Of a DNA stretch of 64,000 bases, positions 11,759 to 23,682 are shown piece after piece. The stretch spans positions 62,001 through 126,000 of the forward strand of contig LLEY01000171.1 of assembly GCA_001414485.1 (NCBI GenBank), given 5' to 3'. This DNA is from Calycina herbarum (Eukaryota > Ascomycota > Leotiomycetes > Helotiales > Pezizellaceae). A program made the translations under genes and the position numbers. The notes under the pieces were generated by a model. That model made no database searches. It had not been told where the DNA came from and was given only the letters and a program-made list of their open reading frames with translations. Numbering within the stretch: position 1 is the first letter of the stretch; each line of letters opens with the position of its first letter.

Positions 11759-13685
11759 CGCTTTTCTCGGAGGCTGGTTACCCTGCCTTGCAACCTTTCG
11801 CCTCTTCTCACCTCGTCTTCGTCTAGCTTCCCGTTGTCACAAAAAAAGGCATAGACGACGGCACTCTTTCGACACGACCTGAATTTTTCTCGATATTCCA
11901 TGTTCTTCGACCAGACAATCGCGTTTGATTTCGACTCTGGATACCCATTCGATGACACCGCCAGAATCTACGAATACTAATCTTGTGAACTAGAAAATGA
12001 AAACGGTAGGTCCGACAGGTATACTGACACCGATTCCGCCCCAGTTATTTCTTCCGTCTTGCGGCACTCTTCCCCTCGTATAATATTTTTAAAAACCCCC
12101 TTCTTCCAAAACCACTTCTAGGGCTGGCGAACGTTCCATAGCATGGCGTCTTTTCTCTTTCTCGCGGGCGTTCTTGGAGGGACGGGCAAAAGTGGATGAA
12201 CGAGGGAGTATTTGTTGAGAGATTCTCGTGAACCGATACTCGCAGTTCTACTAAAAAGGGAATTGGCGTATATGGTGCACGGAGGTCTTGATTTTGTACA
12301 AGTGAAGAGAAAGTGGTGGGGATGGTGCATGGAAGTTTCTTCGTTATTTTGAGAGTGATTGATTGTCAGTGCTGTCCTACTCGTGGATGCGGGTAGATGG
12401 ATTCGTGGAAAGTATCTTCTGATATTGCAATGAACACTGCAGTCCAACCTAGCTGTAATATGAGATATGTTGTGAATGTGACTTGATAAAATAAAGTACC
12501 AGAGTTTTTCCAACTTTACATGCTAACACAGTGGATTGCTAAAGAAATGACGTTCTCTGGGGTTGTGATTGTATTTGGAACGATTCAAGTGGTGAGATTG
12601 AATCCCCCTTTTTTCCAAGTCCTTCCAAGGTGCAATCCACCTGGGCGCGCGGCCTCTGAGACTTCAGACGAGGCCAATGAAAAGGCACAGCTCGCACTGG
12701 ATGGATTTTGATTTTGTAAAAGTTGGGAGCGCATGGGGGCGGAGTCGCTGAAGTCAGGCCCGGAGAATGGGTCCTGGGGTGAAACTAAAAATAAATGGCC
12801 CTAACTTAGCTAGCGAGTAACTACAAAGTACACTACAGGGGCTGCAAGGACGAGGGGGAGGATTGATTGAATTTGAGGGTGAGAGTGAGAGCCCGAGGCA
12901 AGGCCAGAGTTCGTGATCAGTGGAAACACGCTGAGAACACAACACGACTTTCTGTGCACTCTCAACGTTTCACATTCTCCCTCTCCTCACGCTCCCACAC
13001 TCCTTGCTCCAGAGCACGAACACGACCCGACCACATCTTGACTCCGTACACACTCTTCTGTTTGACTCTGGTCTGCCCACTTTCGCCCTTCCGCAACTGC
13101 ATCTGCACCTACCTCAAACTGACAAACTGTCACTGCAACGGCCACTAAACGCCACGACTGCGCGACCAACTCAATTTCCGAACACTGAACACCATCGAGT
13201 CTTCCTCTCGACCAGCACACCCATTCACCACTCGAATAAGCCGCTCGTTTGCGCGAACCACCAAGAAGCCAATCTACTTCTCATGCGGCCAACACGACCT
13301 TCACGGCTCCTCCGATAAACCCACGATAACAGATCATCTCGACCGCGACCACCTCCCGACCCAGGGTCTTGAAACCACATCCATTTTACTCGACAACCAC
13401 TTTGCGACGACGACGACGACAACCACGAGGGCATTCCCACTTTGAACGCCTAAAGAACACGTGGAACTATCCTCGAATCCCCAACCAACGACGGTCCTTA
13501 CGAATTACACGCCGGTCATATACTATTACATTTAGACCCCCCTAGCAGACGAGAAAAGCATCGCGCCAGCCTTTCATTTTCGAATACCGAATTCCCCCAT
13601 CAAACATTGCGATACAGCGAGCGCAAGCCCGGGATAATTACACGTTGGAGTGGATAGGAGGAGCTGCTCTAGACCCAGAGTCAAG
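11759..13685. other. long intergenic/leader region before the NIPA gene
   Basis: About 1.9 kb without a supported coding gene. The first part should be the 3' end of the acidic-protein gene. The section from about 12840 to 13680 is CA/CT-rich (ACAC, CTCC and ACCA runs) and resembles a long fungal 5' leader for the transporter at 13686. Short frames of 60-130 codons occur on both strands, but none shows a family or splice-consistent continuation. Confidence 0.4.
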
Positions 13686-15293
13686 ATGTTGGAAGACAAG
13701 TACGTGGCCATCAAATGCGCCTGGCCCAGTGGGTTCGTGGGACAATGACTGACATTCGGGGACAGATATATAGGTTTGGCATTGGCCATTACCTCGACGC
13801 TCGCAATAGGTATGAAGAATCGCATATCCCCAATTTGGTAGCCCAATGCTGACTCGGAATCCCCCTGCAGGAACGAGTTTTGTGATCACGAAAAAGGTAC
13901 GAGGCCACTGAACACATATCCAAATCACGAATACGACCATATTTTTCTCCTCCAATTACTAACAAATGCCCAGGGTCTTATAGATGCGGAAGAAAGGCAT
14001 GGCTTTGAGGGAGATGGGTTCACATATCTCAAAAGTCCTATATGGTGGGCCGGAATCATAGCCCGTACGCAGCCCCCATCTTTCTCCCCTTCAGGGCAAC
14101 AGCTAACTGCTGAAATAGTCATTATCGGAGAAATCGCCAATTTTGCAGCATACGCGTTTGCGCCAGCGATTTTAGTTACCCCTCTTGGGGCCTTGAGTGT
14201 TTTAATTGGTGCCGTGTTGGGTTCATATTTCCTAAAGGAGGAGCTGGGAACATTGGGAAAGTTGGGATGCGCCATCTGCTTGATTGGGTCCGTGATAATT
14301 GTCTTGCATGCCCCGCCGGATCAGGAAATCGAGACTATCGACGAGATTCTCAATTATGCGATTCAACCAGGTAAGGACAGAAATTGCTCCAAGTCTGGCT
14401 ATTCTAATTCGTGACAAGGATTTCTCATGTTCTGCGCCGCTGTCGCTATTTTTTCCGTCGTCATGATATACCGAGTTGCACCAAAATATGGAAAGAAGAA
14501 CCCTCTGATTTATTTGTCGATTTGCTCGACTGTCGGATCGGTGTCAGTAATGTCCGTCAAGGCATTCGGTATTGCGGTTAAATTGACATTCGCGGGCAAC
14601 AACCAATTTACCCACCCCTCGACCTACGTATTCATCATTTTAGTGGCAGTCTGCATTCTGACACAGATGAATTACTTCAACAAGGCACTGAGCCAATTCC
14701 CCACTTCCATGTAAGCAGCCCAATTTTTGAATGGCTAAGCATAATTAACGATTTTATACAGTGTTAACCCGTTGTATTACGTTACCTTTACCACAGCCAC
14801 GCTATGTGCGTCCTTTATCCTATACGGGGGCTTCAACACGTCAGATGCAGTCAATACCCTTTCCCTACTAAGCGGTTTCCTGGTCATCTTTACGGGAGTG
14901 TACCTACTCAATCTCTCACGCGGAGATCCCAACGGGGATAAATTAATCAACGGCCACATGCAGGATGGAATCGCCACGGATCCCATCTCAGGATTGCAAA
15001 CGAGAAGAAGTATGCAATTACGACGGAGTCTGGACCCACGTATGAGCGCGGGCAGCTACGGACGAAGCGATCGAGAAGGGCTCATCCGGGCTTATGACGA
15101 GGAAGAAAACACGGGCTTTGGCCTTACAGATCTCGCGTCGGAGAGTGATGAGGATGCGCCACCACCGAGAACTCCAAATGGGAAGATTTATGGGAACGGG
15201 AATGCGAATGCTAGTAAGAGGAGTTTCGTGGAGCCGGCGGCGTTGGAAGATAGAAGGTCGATATCGAGGAAGGCATCGCCGCTGAATCGATAA
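13686..15293 (+). CDS. NIPA-type magnesium transporter (DUF803)
   Basis: NIPA proteins are membrane carriers of the drug/metabolite transporter fold that move Mg2+ and related cations. Seven exons: 13686-13699, 13766-13809, 13871-13896, 13974-14064, 14119-14370, 14419-14710 and 14762-15293. They join to 416 aa. The protein starts MLEDKYIGLALAITSTLAIG and has about nine hydrophobic segments up to residue 300. Family hallmarks are visible: GTSFVITKKGL, LGALSVLIGAVLGSYFLKE, YVTFTTATLCASFILYGG and NTLSLLSGFLVIFTGVYLL. The last 120 residues are a hydrophilic Arg/Ser-rich cytosolic tail, normal in fungal members. Several tiny exons at the 5' end make automatic calls error-prone here. Substrate is inferred from the family. 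Confidence 0.92.
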
Positions 15294-16700
15294 CGACCGG
15301 CCCCTTTGAATTAGCATAAGCATTTTGTTTTTGGGTTCTCTTGGGTTTGGGTTCTCTCTGGGATTTTTGTGACGATGGGTGGGTTGGAAGTCGGCCCTAC
15401 TTTTTTGTGCGGGGCGTGTTTATTATATTTGTATATGGAAATTCTGCCTTTCTCGAATCGAGAAGTATGAAGGCGAACACAAGCGGAACGAACCATGGAA
15501 CGGGGGCAATGGAATGAATTCTTTATACAATAGGTCTACTCAAGTAGAGGGGGGTTTCTTGTTTTGGGGTCTTGGCTTTTCTCGTTACCAATGAAACCTC
15601 TTTCCTTTTTTCTGGGACTCTTGTCTGTTGTTATGATGGGGGTCTGCATCCAGGAAGGAACGAGACTTCCAAGGGCTTAATTCAAGATTGGGTTGCGATG
15701 ACGACATGGCATGGCATGGGAAACTCATTTGGCTTCTGCATTCATCGCCTGCGAGTTTGAGGATGTGAGATGGTTATGGGGGTTTTTGTATGAGAGGGAG
15801 GAGAGGGACGGGGATTGTTGGTGTGTATAAAAGAAAGAAAGCATTCTTGTTTTGTTTAGAGATCCGTGTTTCCTTCTTCTTTTCCTCTGTTTTGTTGTAT
15901 GATAGATAGGTTGGTTTTTGCATTGAGAATCAGGAAGGGAGTTTAGGGGGTCTTGTGGGTCTTGGTGGGGCAATGACAGATTTATTATATGTTCTACCAA
16001 AGCTCCTTCCTTCAGTGCGAGTTGATGGACTTTGATTTGATGTGAGGGTGAGTTTTTGCAGTGGCAGGTTTCTCTTGAAGTGAGGGGGGGGGTTTGCAGC
16101 TGATGGGGATTTTTGATACGGTGAAGTGAAGTGGTGAGTGAGGTAGGCGACCTTGAATTTCTTTGTAAGAGCGAAGGGAGGTTGCGAGGAAGCCGTGGGT
16201 TACTTGTGGGTAAGCCGAGAGGTATCTGTGAGTAAGCTGCCAAAAAAAATTGAAAATTGGCAAGTAAGCTATCGGTTACTTGCTAGTAAGCCATGAGTTA
16301 CCCACGAATAAACCACGAGGAACGCAAGAGTAACCCAACAATATACAGCCACCTCGTGATCACAAGGAAAAACAAACCAAACATGACAAGCGATAAAGTT
16401 CTGGATAGGCCATGAAGTTGACGTCGAGAGAAAGTGGTTAATGAATACGCTGTCACTCTGTAATCTTGATAAAGTGTTTTGCCAAAAAAAAAAAAGCCAA
16501 TCAATGAAGAGAGGAGTAGGTATTGTAGAAAGGGTAGGTAGATAAACCTGAGTAACTAACTATAGAACTTCTTATTGGCTCGAGAAGTGTCAAGGAGCAT
16601 TCCTTGGTATTTTCTCAATGATAGGTAAGAGAGAAAACATTTCATAAGAAAGGTCAAAGTCCAAATATCTTGCAAAGGTTCTTGATTTAGTATTAAATCT
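15294..16700. other. intergenic stretch with repeat-like DNA
   Basis: 3' flank of the transporter gene followed by GC-poor, G/T-rich DNA. An ORF of 172 codons (15725-16243, minus) shows only low-complexity Ser/His/Gln composition and is rejected. Short repeats around 16187-16330 are listed separately. Confidence 0.4.
16187..16330. repeat. GTTACTTG/GTAAGCC short repeat cluster
   Basis: About 145 bp contain several diverged copies of a unit like GGGTTACTTGTGGGTAAGCC. Copies occur at about 16197, 16222, 16261 and 16274, and inverted versions (ACCCACGAATAAACC) follow at about 16300. The pattern looks like the edge of a decayed repetitive element. I could not identify the element. Confidence 0.5.
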
Positions 16701-17257
16701 CTAATCTCCATTATCCTTCCATACCAGCTCTAAAGATAATTCCTTCCTCTTTGCCCTCTCGCACTCTGAGGCTTTGTTAACATTGTCCAAGATCTTGCTC
16801 TTCTGTTCTAGCTCGAGTTCGACTTCTTTTAGTTTTTCCTGTGCCTTTTCTATAGTTATTTATAAAGCCGTATAATCTAGTTGCAGCTGTATGACTTCTA
16901 GCATCATCCTCCGCAATTATGTGGCAGTTCCCCTCCCAGCTCGATCCGAATACCTGCTACAATCGCAGAAAACTACTGGATTGCGACGGGGTATTGAATT
17001 CTCGCTTCTAGTGTCTTGCCACTTTGCGGAGAGCGGTCCAGATTAGACATCTTCAAAGATTCTTGAAGTTCTCCAGATATCTTCGAAGATGGTTCTGTTA
17101 CGGAAGTCGGAGGCTCTGGCGTGGTTGAGCTATGCGGCTGGGATGATTGGGGTGGCTCGAACTGTCGATTTTGTTTTTCTTGTGCGTGGCAATGGGGGGA
17201 TAAATCGTTCCGCCGGGTGAGGAAATCCGTCGACGGTATTATGCTCTGAATCTGAAC
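16701..17257 (-). pseudogene. decayed coiled-coil protein gene
   Basis: Read on the minus strand, one frame runs from 17257 through a Pro/Ser/Gln-rich section (EPPQSSQPHSSTTPEPPTS) to SGKTLEARIQYPVAIQ. It then meets TAG at 16973-16975, but translation past it still looks protein-like. After an apparent frame change near 16925, a second segment reads RRMMLEVIQLQLDYTAL, meets TAA at 16860-16862, then continues as a strong coiled coil (KLKEVELELEQKSKILDNV) to the stop at 16701-16703. Both internal stops follow from CAG or CAA by a C-to-T change. I do not recognise the family. An intron could explain the frame change, but not easily both stops. Confidence 0.55.
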
Positions 17258-17906
17258 TCACGGTAGGAATTGTGTGGTAAGAACAACAACTAGCGTCGAC
17301 GCTTTTTCCTCCTCTAGAGGGCGCTCCTAAGGGAGTCGCGTTTCTAGGTCGCGCCTACCTTTCTCGAACATCTGTAAAAAACCAAAGCACTTTATTAAAA
17401 TTACAGAGGCTGAGTTCACTTGCTTGGAGAAATCGAAAAGAGTTGGGTTGAGTTAAGCGAGACGAATCAAACAGGCATACTTTAAGTATAACTTTGAATG
17501 GGGGAAAGAAACTCTGTATATTACCTACGTAAGAAGAAGATAGTATTTTACTTGATCGAGATTAGAAACTAGGGGATGATGATGTTACTAAATATCAATA
17601 CCCCACTATCTCAACGATTGCGGACTGAGCAGGCCATTTCCGTCGAGTCCATATGACTGAGTAGGCCTGTCAAATCGCGAGTCCACCACAATCACAAATC
17701 ACAAGTCACATTTCATAGCGATTTGGAGAGAAAGGGTTCAGTTTTTTTTTAGTTTTGGTGGTCATAGCTATGTAGATTATCCCATTACAAGAATAACAAA
17801 TCCACAGCAGGAATTCCCAGAGCTAAATCGCATGCAAGTATTTTTTTCCCGCACGCCCAGCCAACTGATCCTCCCTCAACAATTCAAAGAACTCCGCTTG
17901 ACCAAT
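17258..17906. other. intergenic, 3' of RPS3
   Basis: About 650 bp of AT-rich DNA between the decayed coiled-coil gene and the end of RPS3. It holds the 3' untranslated region of RPS3. Nothing else is supported. Confidence 0.4.
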
Positions 17907-18915
17907 CTATTGCTCCTCAGCCACGGCACCCTCCTCACCACCTTGCTCTGCGCTACGTTGTGCATCGGCAGCTGCCTGTGCAGCCGCAGCCTTCGCACCG
18001 TAATCCTGGCTCATTGGTTGAACAACGCTTTGCTCCTCCTTTGGCTCAATAACTGTAACACTGTCTGGAAGAGTCTTTGTTGGTCCGTTCTTGCCCTCTG
18101 GGTCTGATCCTCTCATGATCTTGACCTTGATACCGAGAACACCCTGTCTGAGGAGAACGTGACGGGTTGCTGAATCGATGAAATCCTTTGCTGGTTGACC
18201 AGAGTGAATCATGAATCCATCGGTGAACTTCATGGACTTGGCACGAGCAGCACGTAATTTTCCAGAAACGACAACCTCACATCCCTTAGCACCAGACTCC
18301 ATGATGAATCGGAGAACACCGTAGCATGCTCTTCGCACAGCGAGGCCGTTGAGGAGCTTGTATCGGAGGGACTCGCATTGTGCGACGGCGGAGAGACCAC
18401 GGTTTTGGACCTTGGCGGCGTATAGGGAGACGGAGTTTTCTGGGAATTTGAATCGCTTTTGGATGAGGGAGGTCAACTCGCGAATGCGTCGTCCTTGCTC
18501 GCCCAAAACCTCTTGTGTGTGTGTAGCTCGGATGATGATGTCGGTGACCTTCTGCGAGTTAGCATGGTATTTCTGGTCGCAGGGTGTATTTCGAGATTCG
18601 TACAGTTGGTGTGACTCTGACTTCGACGCCTGAGTATCCCTCCTCAGCCAACTCGCGCTGGAAGAACTCGTTCAACTCAGCGTAGAAGACACCTGAATAA
18701 AATTAGATTAAGTCGATTTGTAGAAGGTCGGGAAACTCGCCATCAGCAACGAACTTGCGGCGCTTTGAGCTATTTCCAATCAGTCAGAATTGTTCCAAAA
18801 GACGATCAAATGAGGTTATCGCGGCGAGAAAGTTGGAGGGGTCGCAATAATGATGCGACTGGGGTTTTGGATTGAAAATGACTTACATAGCGGTACCTGG
18901 GACTCCGGACGCCAT
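17907..18915 (-). CDS. 40S ribosomal protein S3 (uS3)
   Basis: A core protein of the small subunit at the mRNA entry channel. Four exons: 18915-18887, 18769-18741, 18692-18604 and 18551-17907. They join to 263 aa. The sequence matches the family throughout: [20 protein letters not shown], then [20 protein letters not shown], the KH domain with [20 protein letters not shown], and GYGVL-like [16 protein letters not shown]. The C-terminal extension is Ala/Gln/Glu-rich. The second intron (18740-18693) has a GCGAGT donor instead of GT. Only this boundary restores VADG-VFYAEL. The first intron is longest (117 nt), as often in ribosomal protein genes. The identity is certain. Confidence 0.97.
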
Positions 18916-20178
18916 GATGACTGTTGTGATGCGGGATCGAACTCTGGTGAAAAGAGTTCAATTAGTTGTTGTCGACGAAGTTCAGTTTAGGGCTTGGAGG
19001 TCAATCGCCGTGTTTTTAGAATTCCACCATTGTGCCGCCCGGTGCCCCAGAGTGGCTCGCTAACGATAAGAAACACGTGATCAGCGCTCCTGCGAGTCTT
19101 ACTTAAAGCGGCCATCATGAGCAGTATTTACCTCTTCTTTTTCTTTTTCTTATTGAAAATGTATATACGTTCCTTTTTTAAAGTTAAGATAATGGAAAAA
19201 TGTCAAAATCTCTTTTTCTCTACCCTAAGGAAAGCATAGATAATAGTCTCAGGTTGCTTTTCATAAAACTCTTCACTTGATATAAAATAAGAAAACCCCG
19301 CTTTTCAATATAGCTTTAGTCAGAGTCAGTTACATTTTACATTGTTATCCAGTCAACAGAAATAACTTCTCGAAGGTACCTAGGATAACCGAGGCACTAT
19401 CTACACTTTTTCTTGAGAAGGTAGTATGATTAGTCTAACTGAATGGTTTCAGATGTTAGAGGAAACTTTTAGGATTACAAGAAGTTCCCTGACTTGAAGT
19501 CAAATAACAGCTGAGGAGTTCTTGAGGAACTATTCCTCGGAGTTTGTGAGCTTCTTTCCTTCTTTGAAAATATGAGGATTGCTCTCCAACAGCTACTTTA
19601 CTTAGAATTGTTTAAAAGGGCCTCAAACAACTATAATTGTTCTTCGAGAAGACTAGAAGATTAATCAGAAAGTTGGTTTCTTGGAACAATATTTACAGTT
19701 GTGAGCATAGTCGATTCCAAGTCACTATCAAGTGCTTTTCCACCCCGCACTTCACTGCTTCGAATCCATGCAAGTTGTATCAAATATTTGATTGTAGTGA
19801 AGTTCTATGTTTTAAAAATTAAAATACAACACTGCCATATTTTCGAGGGACTATTTCAATAATCCACCATCGACTTCCATCTATCAAAGTCTATTCGTTC
19901 ATTCGTTGAGGTACTGCCCAATAGCTTGGGCCAATCGGGGAAACGTGATTGCGGCCCGACAGGATCGTCAATGTGGATTTGCGAGATCAGTTGCTCTCTG
20001 AATGGACTCGACGACAACTTCACTGCTCAACGGAAAACAAACACGCAAACAAGGAATATATCGGTTGTTAGTCATTCATTGATCCCCTCAACCTCCCTTC
20101 TTCTACCCTCCTCCATGTCATGAACATACAACCCTACATCTTAGATTTGAGCGTGCCCCGTCAGCAGGCCAAGTCAAC
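18916..20178. promoter_or_regulatory. divergent intergenic region RPS3 / myotubularin
   Basis: About 1.26 kb between two divergent genes. The half next to RPS3 (to about 19100) is moderately GC. From 19130 to 19860 the DNA is AT-rich with no supported frame. A 65-codon frame at 19926-20123 just before the myotubularin start is probably leader sequence. Confidence 0.4.
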
Positions 20179-22632
20179 ATGGCAGACAAACTCAAGATAG
20201 CCAAAGTCAGTCCTCCAGAGTATCCAGACTTCAGAGGGCTAAAGCAGTATATTCAGGTGGAGGGCGTCAAGTTTTTGGCCTCAGGAGAGACGCGGATTGC
20301 TACCCTACACCTTACAGCTCATCATCTCGTCCTCGTCGAAAACCCCCCGCATCCACCCCTCGGAGGTACCTCGAAAAAGCCACCGAGGGCAATAGAAATA
20401 TGGATGCCATGTGCCTCGATAGCACTGTGTACTTTTCGACCAACTCCGCCGAGCTCCGGCCATCAATCCTCTATAAAATTACGGACGCGCGATTTCAAGT
20501 TTCTGACCTTGAACTTCCTTGACGACCGGCAGGCGAGGGATACATATGATACTTTGCGCAACTGCACATGCAAGTTGGGAGGCATCGACAAACTCTACGC
20601 CTTTATATACAAGCCGCCGCCACAGGAGAAGGAGATTAATGGATGGGAGATATACGATCCCAAGGCCGAATTCAGACGGCAGGGCATAAGTGAGAAGGGA
20701 GCGGATAGAGGATGGAGAATATCGAAACTCAACTCCGATTACAACTTCTCCCCGACATACCCAGCTATTCTTGCAGTTCCAACTACCATTTCAGACAATG
20801 TGTTGAACTATGCTGCCAAATACCGCTCCAGGGAACGAATCCCGGCATTGACTTATTTACACCCTGTGAACAACTGCGCGATTACGAGGAGCTCACAACC
20901 AAGAGCGGGCCGAGTAGGGAAGAACCGAAGTATTCAGGATGAGAAGCTTGTAAGCGCATGCTTCTCGGCAACTGCTGCACTTGTCGACAAAGATGCCAAT
21001 CTTTCCGCACCCATATCCAGAGCGAGTCCGTCCTCGAGTCAGATCGACGTTGACCTTTCAAGCCAAGATGGTGAAGTGTCCGAGACGGAGCGCCTAGAGG
21101 ATGAATTGATATCCGCTGCATCAAATATCGAAGTGGTGGATAAACCACATGTTTATGGTGCCCAACAAAAAAATATGATTGTTGACGCAAGACCTCTTGT
21201 CAATGCAGCGGCTATGCAAGTGGCCCAAGGACTTGGTTCAGAGAACATGGAGTACTACAATTTTGCAACAAAGGCATATTTGGGGATTGCCAATATCCAT
21301 GTTATGCGGAAATCGTTGAATGATGTGGTTGAAGCAATCAAGGATTCCGATATTTCTAAATTACCGCCAAATCGAGATTTACTTGCAAAGAGTGGGTGGC
21401 TAAAGCACATTACTGGTCTACTTGATGGATCGGCTCTAATCGCTCGCCAAGTTGGGATTCAGCATTCTCACGTTTTGATTCATTGCTCCGATGGATGGGA
21501 TCGCACAAGTCAACTTAGTGCATTGGCCCAGCTAATGTTGGACCCTTACTATAGAACAATCGAAGGTTTTATTGTTTTAGTTGAGAAGGATTTCTTGTCC
21601 TTCGGGCATATGTTCCAGCTTCGATCGGGATTTTTGAACAGCGAAAAGTGGTTCAAGACACAAAACGACGCCCTCGCTGGTTCCGCGATACAGCCAACTG
21701 GCAGCGGAAATGGAGGTGATACTATAGAAAAGGGTTTTTTGGCTGCTTCTTCTGCCACGAAACGATTCTTCAACAACATCTCAAACTCAAGCCCAGATCC
21801 TGATTCGGACGCTGAAAACCTTTCTATCGCAGACACAATATCATCCGCAAAAATTGATGGCTCCTCTAAGAAAGAAGCTACAGATCCTGGCAATATCAGT
21901 CCCGTCTTTCACCAATTCCTAGATGCAACATTCCAACTTCTCCACCAACACCCAACACGATTCGAATTTAACGAGCGATTCCTTAGACGTCTCCTTTACC
22001 ACCTCTACTCCTGCCAATATGGTACTTTCCTCTACAACAACGAGAAATCCCGTCTCGATGCTAGAGTTCAAGACCGTACAAACAGTGTATGGGGATACTT
22101 CCTCGCTCAAAAAGCCGGATTCACAAATCCCAACTATGATGGTGGTGAAATTGATGACCACGTCAAAGGGAAAGAACGTCTCATCTTCCCCCACCCCACC
22201 AAAGTCCGCTGGTGGAACGAAGTCTTCAATCGAACAGATTTAGAAATGAACGGACCTAGCAACGCAGCCACAGAGAAATATCTCGGTGGGGAGAACTCTC
22301 CCGGGAGGATAGCGAGAAGTCCCAGTCCGCAACCAGGAACCGGTGTACTTGTGGGAGTGGAAACTGCACATGTTGCTCTTACTGTTAATCGCAGCCCTAG
22401 TCCGAGCCGAAATTCTACTAGTTCTACTTCTCCTTCTAACGGTGAGACGTTACCCCCTGCGTTAGCAAACAGTTACGCCACTTTGAGAAATGGGATTGCT
22501 GGGTTGGGAATTGGGAATGTGATGGGTGGTAGGATGGCTAGTGGGAGTGCTCCTTCTGGGAGTAGTGCGAGGAGTGCAAGTCCTGCTAATGGAGCTAGCA
22601 AGGTTCAGCAGATGGAAGTTGAGATGCAGTGA
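20179..22632 (+). CDS. myotubularin-family phosphoinositide 3-phosphatase
   Basis: Removes the 3-phosphate from PI3P and PI(3,5)P2 on endosome and vacuole membranes; the yeast counterpart is Ymr1. A single uninterrupted frame of 817 aa. Residues 1 to about 130 form the PH-GRAM part (EGVKFLASGETRIATLHLTA). The catalytic domain includes NGWEIYDPKAEFRRQGI, NYAAKYRSRERIPALTYLHP and the CX5R signature CSDGWDRT with Cys436 and Arg442, so it should be active. DPYYRTIEGFIVLVEKDFLS and VWGYFLAQK are also typical. The middle (residues 245-335) has an acidic insert. The last 110 residues are a Ser/Pro/Gly-rich tail. No FYVE domain is visible. Confidence 0.95.
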   Translation: MADKLKIAKVSPPEYPDFRGLKQYIQVEGVKFLASGETRIATLHLTAHHLVLVENPPHPPLGGTSKKPPRAIEIWMPCASIALCTFRPTPPSSGHQSSIKLRTRDFKFLTLNFLDDRQARDTYDTLRNCTCKLGGIDKLYAFIYKPPPQEKEINGWEIYDPKAEFRRQGISEKGADRGWRISKLNSDYNFSPTYPAILAVPTTISDNVLNYAAKYRSRERIPALTYLHPVNNCAITRSSQPRAGRVGKNRSIQDEKLVSACFSATAALVDKDANLSAPISRASPSSSQIDVDLSSQDGEVSETERLEDELISAASNIEVVDKPHVYGAQQKNMIVDARPLVNAAAMQVAQGLGSENMEYYNFATKAYLGIANIHVMRKSLNDVVEAIKDSDISKLPPNRDLLAKSGWLKHITGLLDGSALIARQVGIQHSHVLIHCSDGWDRTSQLSALAQLMLDPYYRTIEGFIVLVEKDFLSFGHMFQLRSGFLNSEKWFKTQNDALAGSAIQPTGSGNGGDTIEKGFLAASSATKRFFNNISNSSPDPDSDAENLSIADTISSAKIDGSSKKEATDPGNISPVFHQFLDATFQLLHQHPTRFEFNERFLRRLLYHLYSCQYGTFLYNNEKSRLDARVQDRTNSVWGYFLAQKAGFTNPNYDGGEIDDHVKGKERLIFPHPTKVRWWNEVFNRTDLEMNGPSNAATEKYLGGENSPGRIARSPSPQPGTGVLVGVETAHVALTVNRSPSPSRNSTSSTSPSNGETLPPALANSYATLRNGIAGLGIGNVMGGRMASGSAPSGSSARSASPANGASKVQQMEVEMQ

Positions 22633-23682
22633 GCTTTTTAATCATGGCGTTTGCACTTCGGAATATGGCTTGGCTGGCTTGGTGGTTTGGTTGGTCTGGA
22701 GGCTGAGTACTTGGATAGAGGACAAGCGAAATAGGGATGAACGGCGTTGGGAGGAGAGGGTCTTTTTTTAATTTACTTTTTAGTATAGGTATGATCTTAG
22801 TGATGATGGGGATAGGTGGGGACTGCATTCTTAGGTAGCTATAGCATTGTAGGCGCGTGGCGTTGGGATTGGGGATGGTGGGAATGCGAGGTAAGATGAT
22901 GAAGCGTCACTTGGCTCCATACCCCATAGGTAGCGAGATAGGGAGAGGGAAGGAACAATTCAACTTTCTGCCATTCGTTGTTGTTTTATTTTGTGACAGT
23001 TGTTCGCTAAATTGTGGGAAGTTGGTGGAAAATGGGTGTTGTAGTTTAGGTGAGAAAACCAACCTCCTTGTACAAGAGTCCCTGTCATCACACCTGAGAA
23101 AATATATCTTTTTAAAAGTTTAGTATAATAAAGTGAAATGAATAAACTTACGAGAAGAGTTCACTAAATAGATTTCCATTGATTCTAATCATCACATACT
23201 ACTTAGTTGGTTTTTGCAGCCTCGTTGACACTCTGATATCGTCGTCTGACAGATTTTTCTGGTCGAAAAGCATCCACTTTCATTTGAACACTTGCTTCTG
23301 AACTTGAAAGGAATGTGTATAGTGAGCTGCATTGCAAAATACAAGTTATCCATGTGGGATTCTGGGAATGAAGACCATAGAGGCGAGGGCAGATGTCAAG
23401 GACGGCGGAGGAAACGAGGAGAAGCTATCATATTCGCTTGCGACTGATCAGCATACGAAGTGAGAGCGAGGGGCAAAAGGAACCCGAAGCCAGGAAGGAT
23501 ATTCGTTCATTTATAAACACAAAACACACGCTAATCTGATTCACAATAAACAATTGGACAATGCTGCTGGTATTCTTCTGCTGCTTTCTAGAACAAACAA
23601 GGTGAGTGGCTCGTGGTATTGTATAACCTAAAGCCTGAAAAAGAGTTTTGTTTTTTTCCTTTCATCCAGGGGCAATATTTAT
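22633..23682. other. convergent 3' intergenic region
   Basis: About 1 kb between the 3' ends of the convergent myotubularin and PP2A scaffold genes. No coding frame is supported. Composition is G/T-rich next to the myotubularin end and more AT-rich to about 23200. Confidence 0.4.

Noticed and set aside
15725..16243. 172-codon minus-strand frame with Ser/His/Gln-rich text
   Set aside because: Low-complexity composition over G/T-rich DNA, no family features and no splice-consistent continuation.
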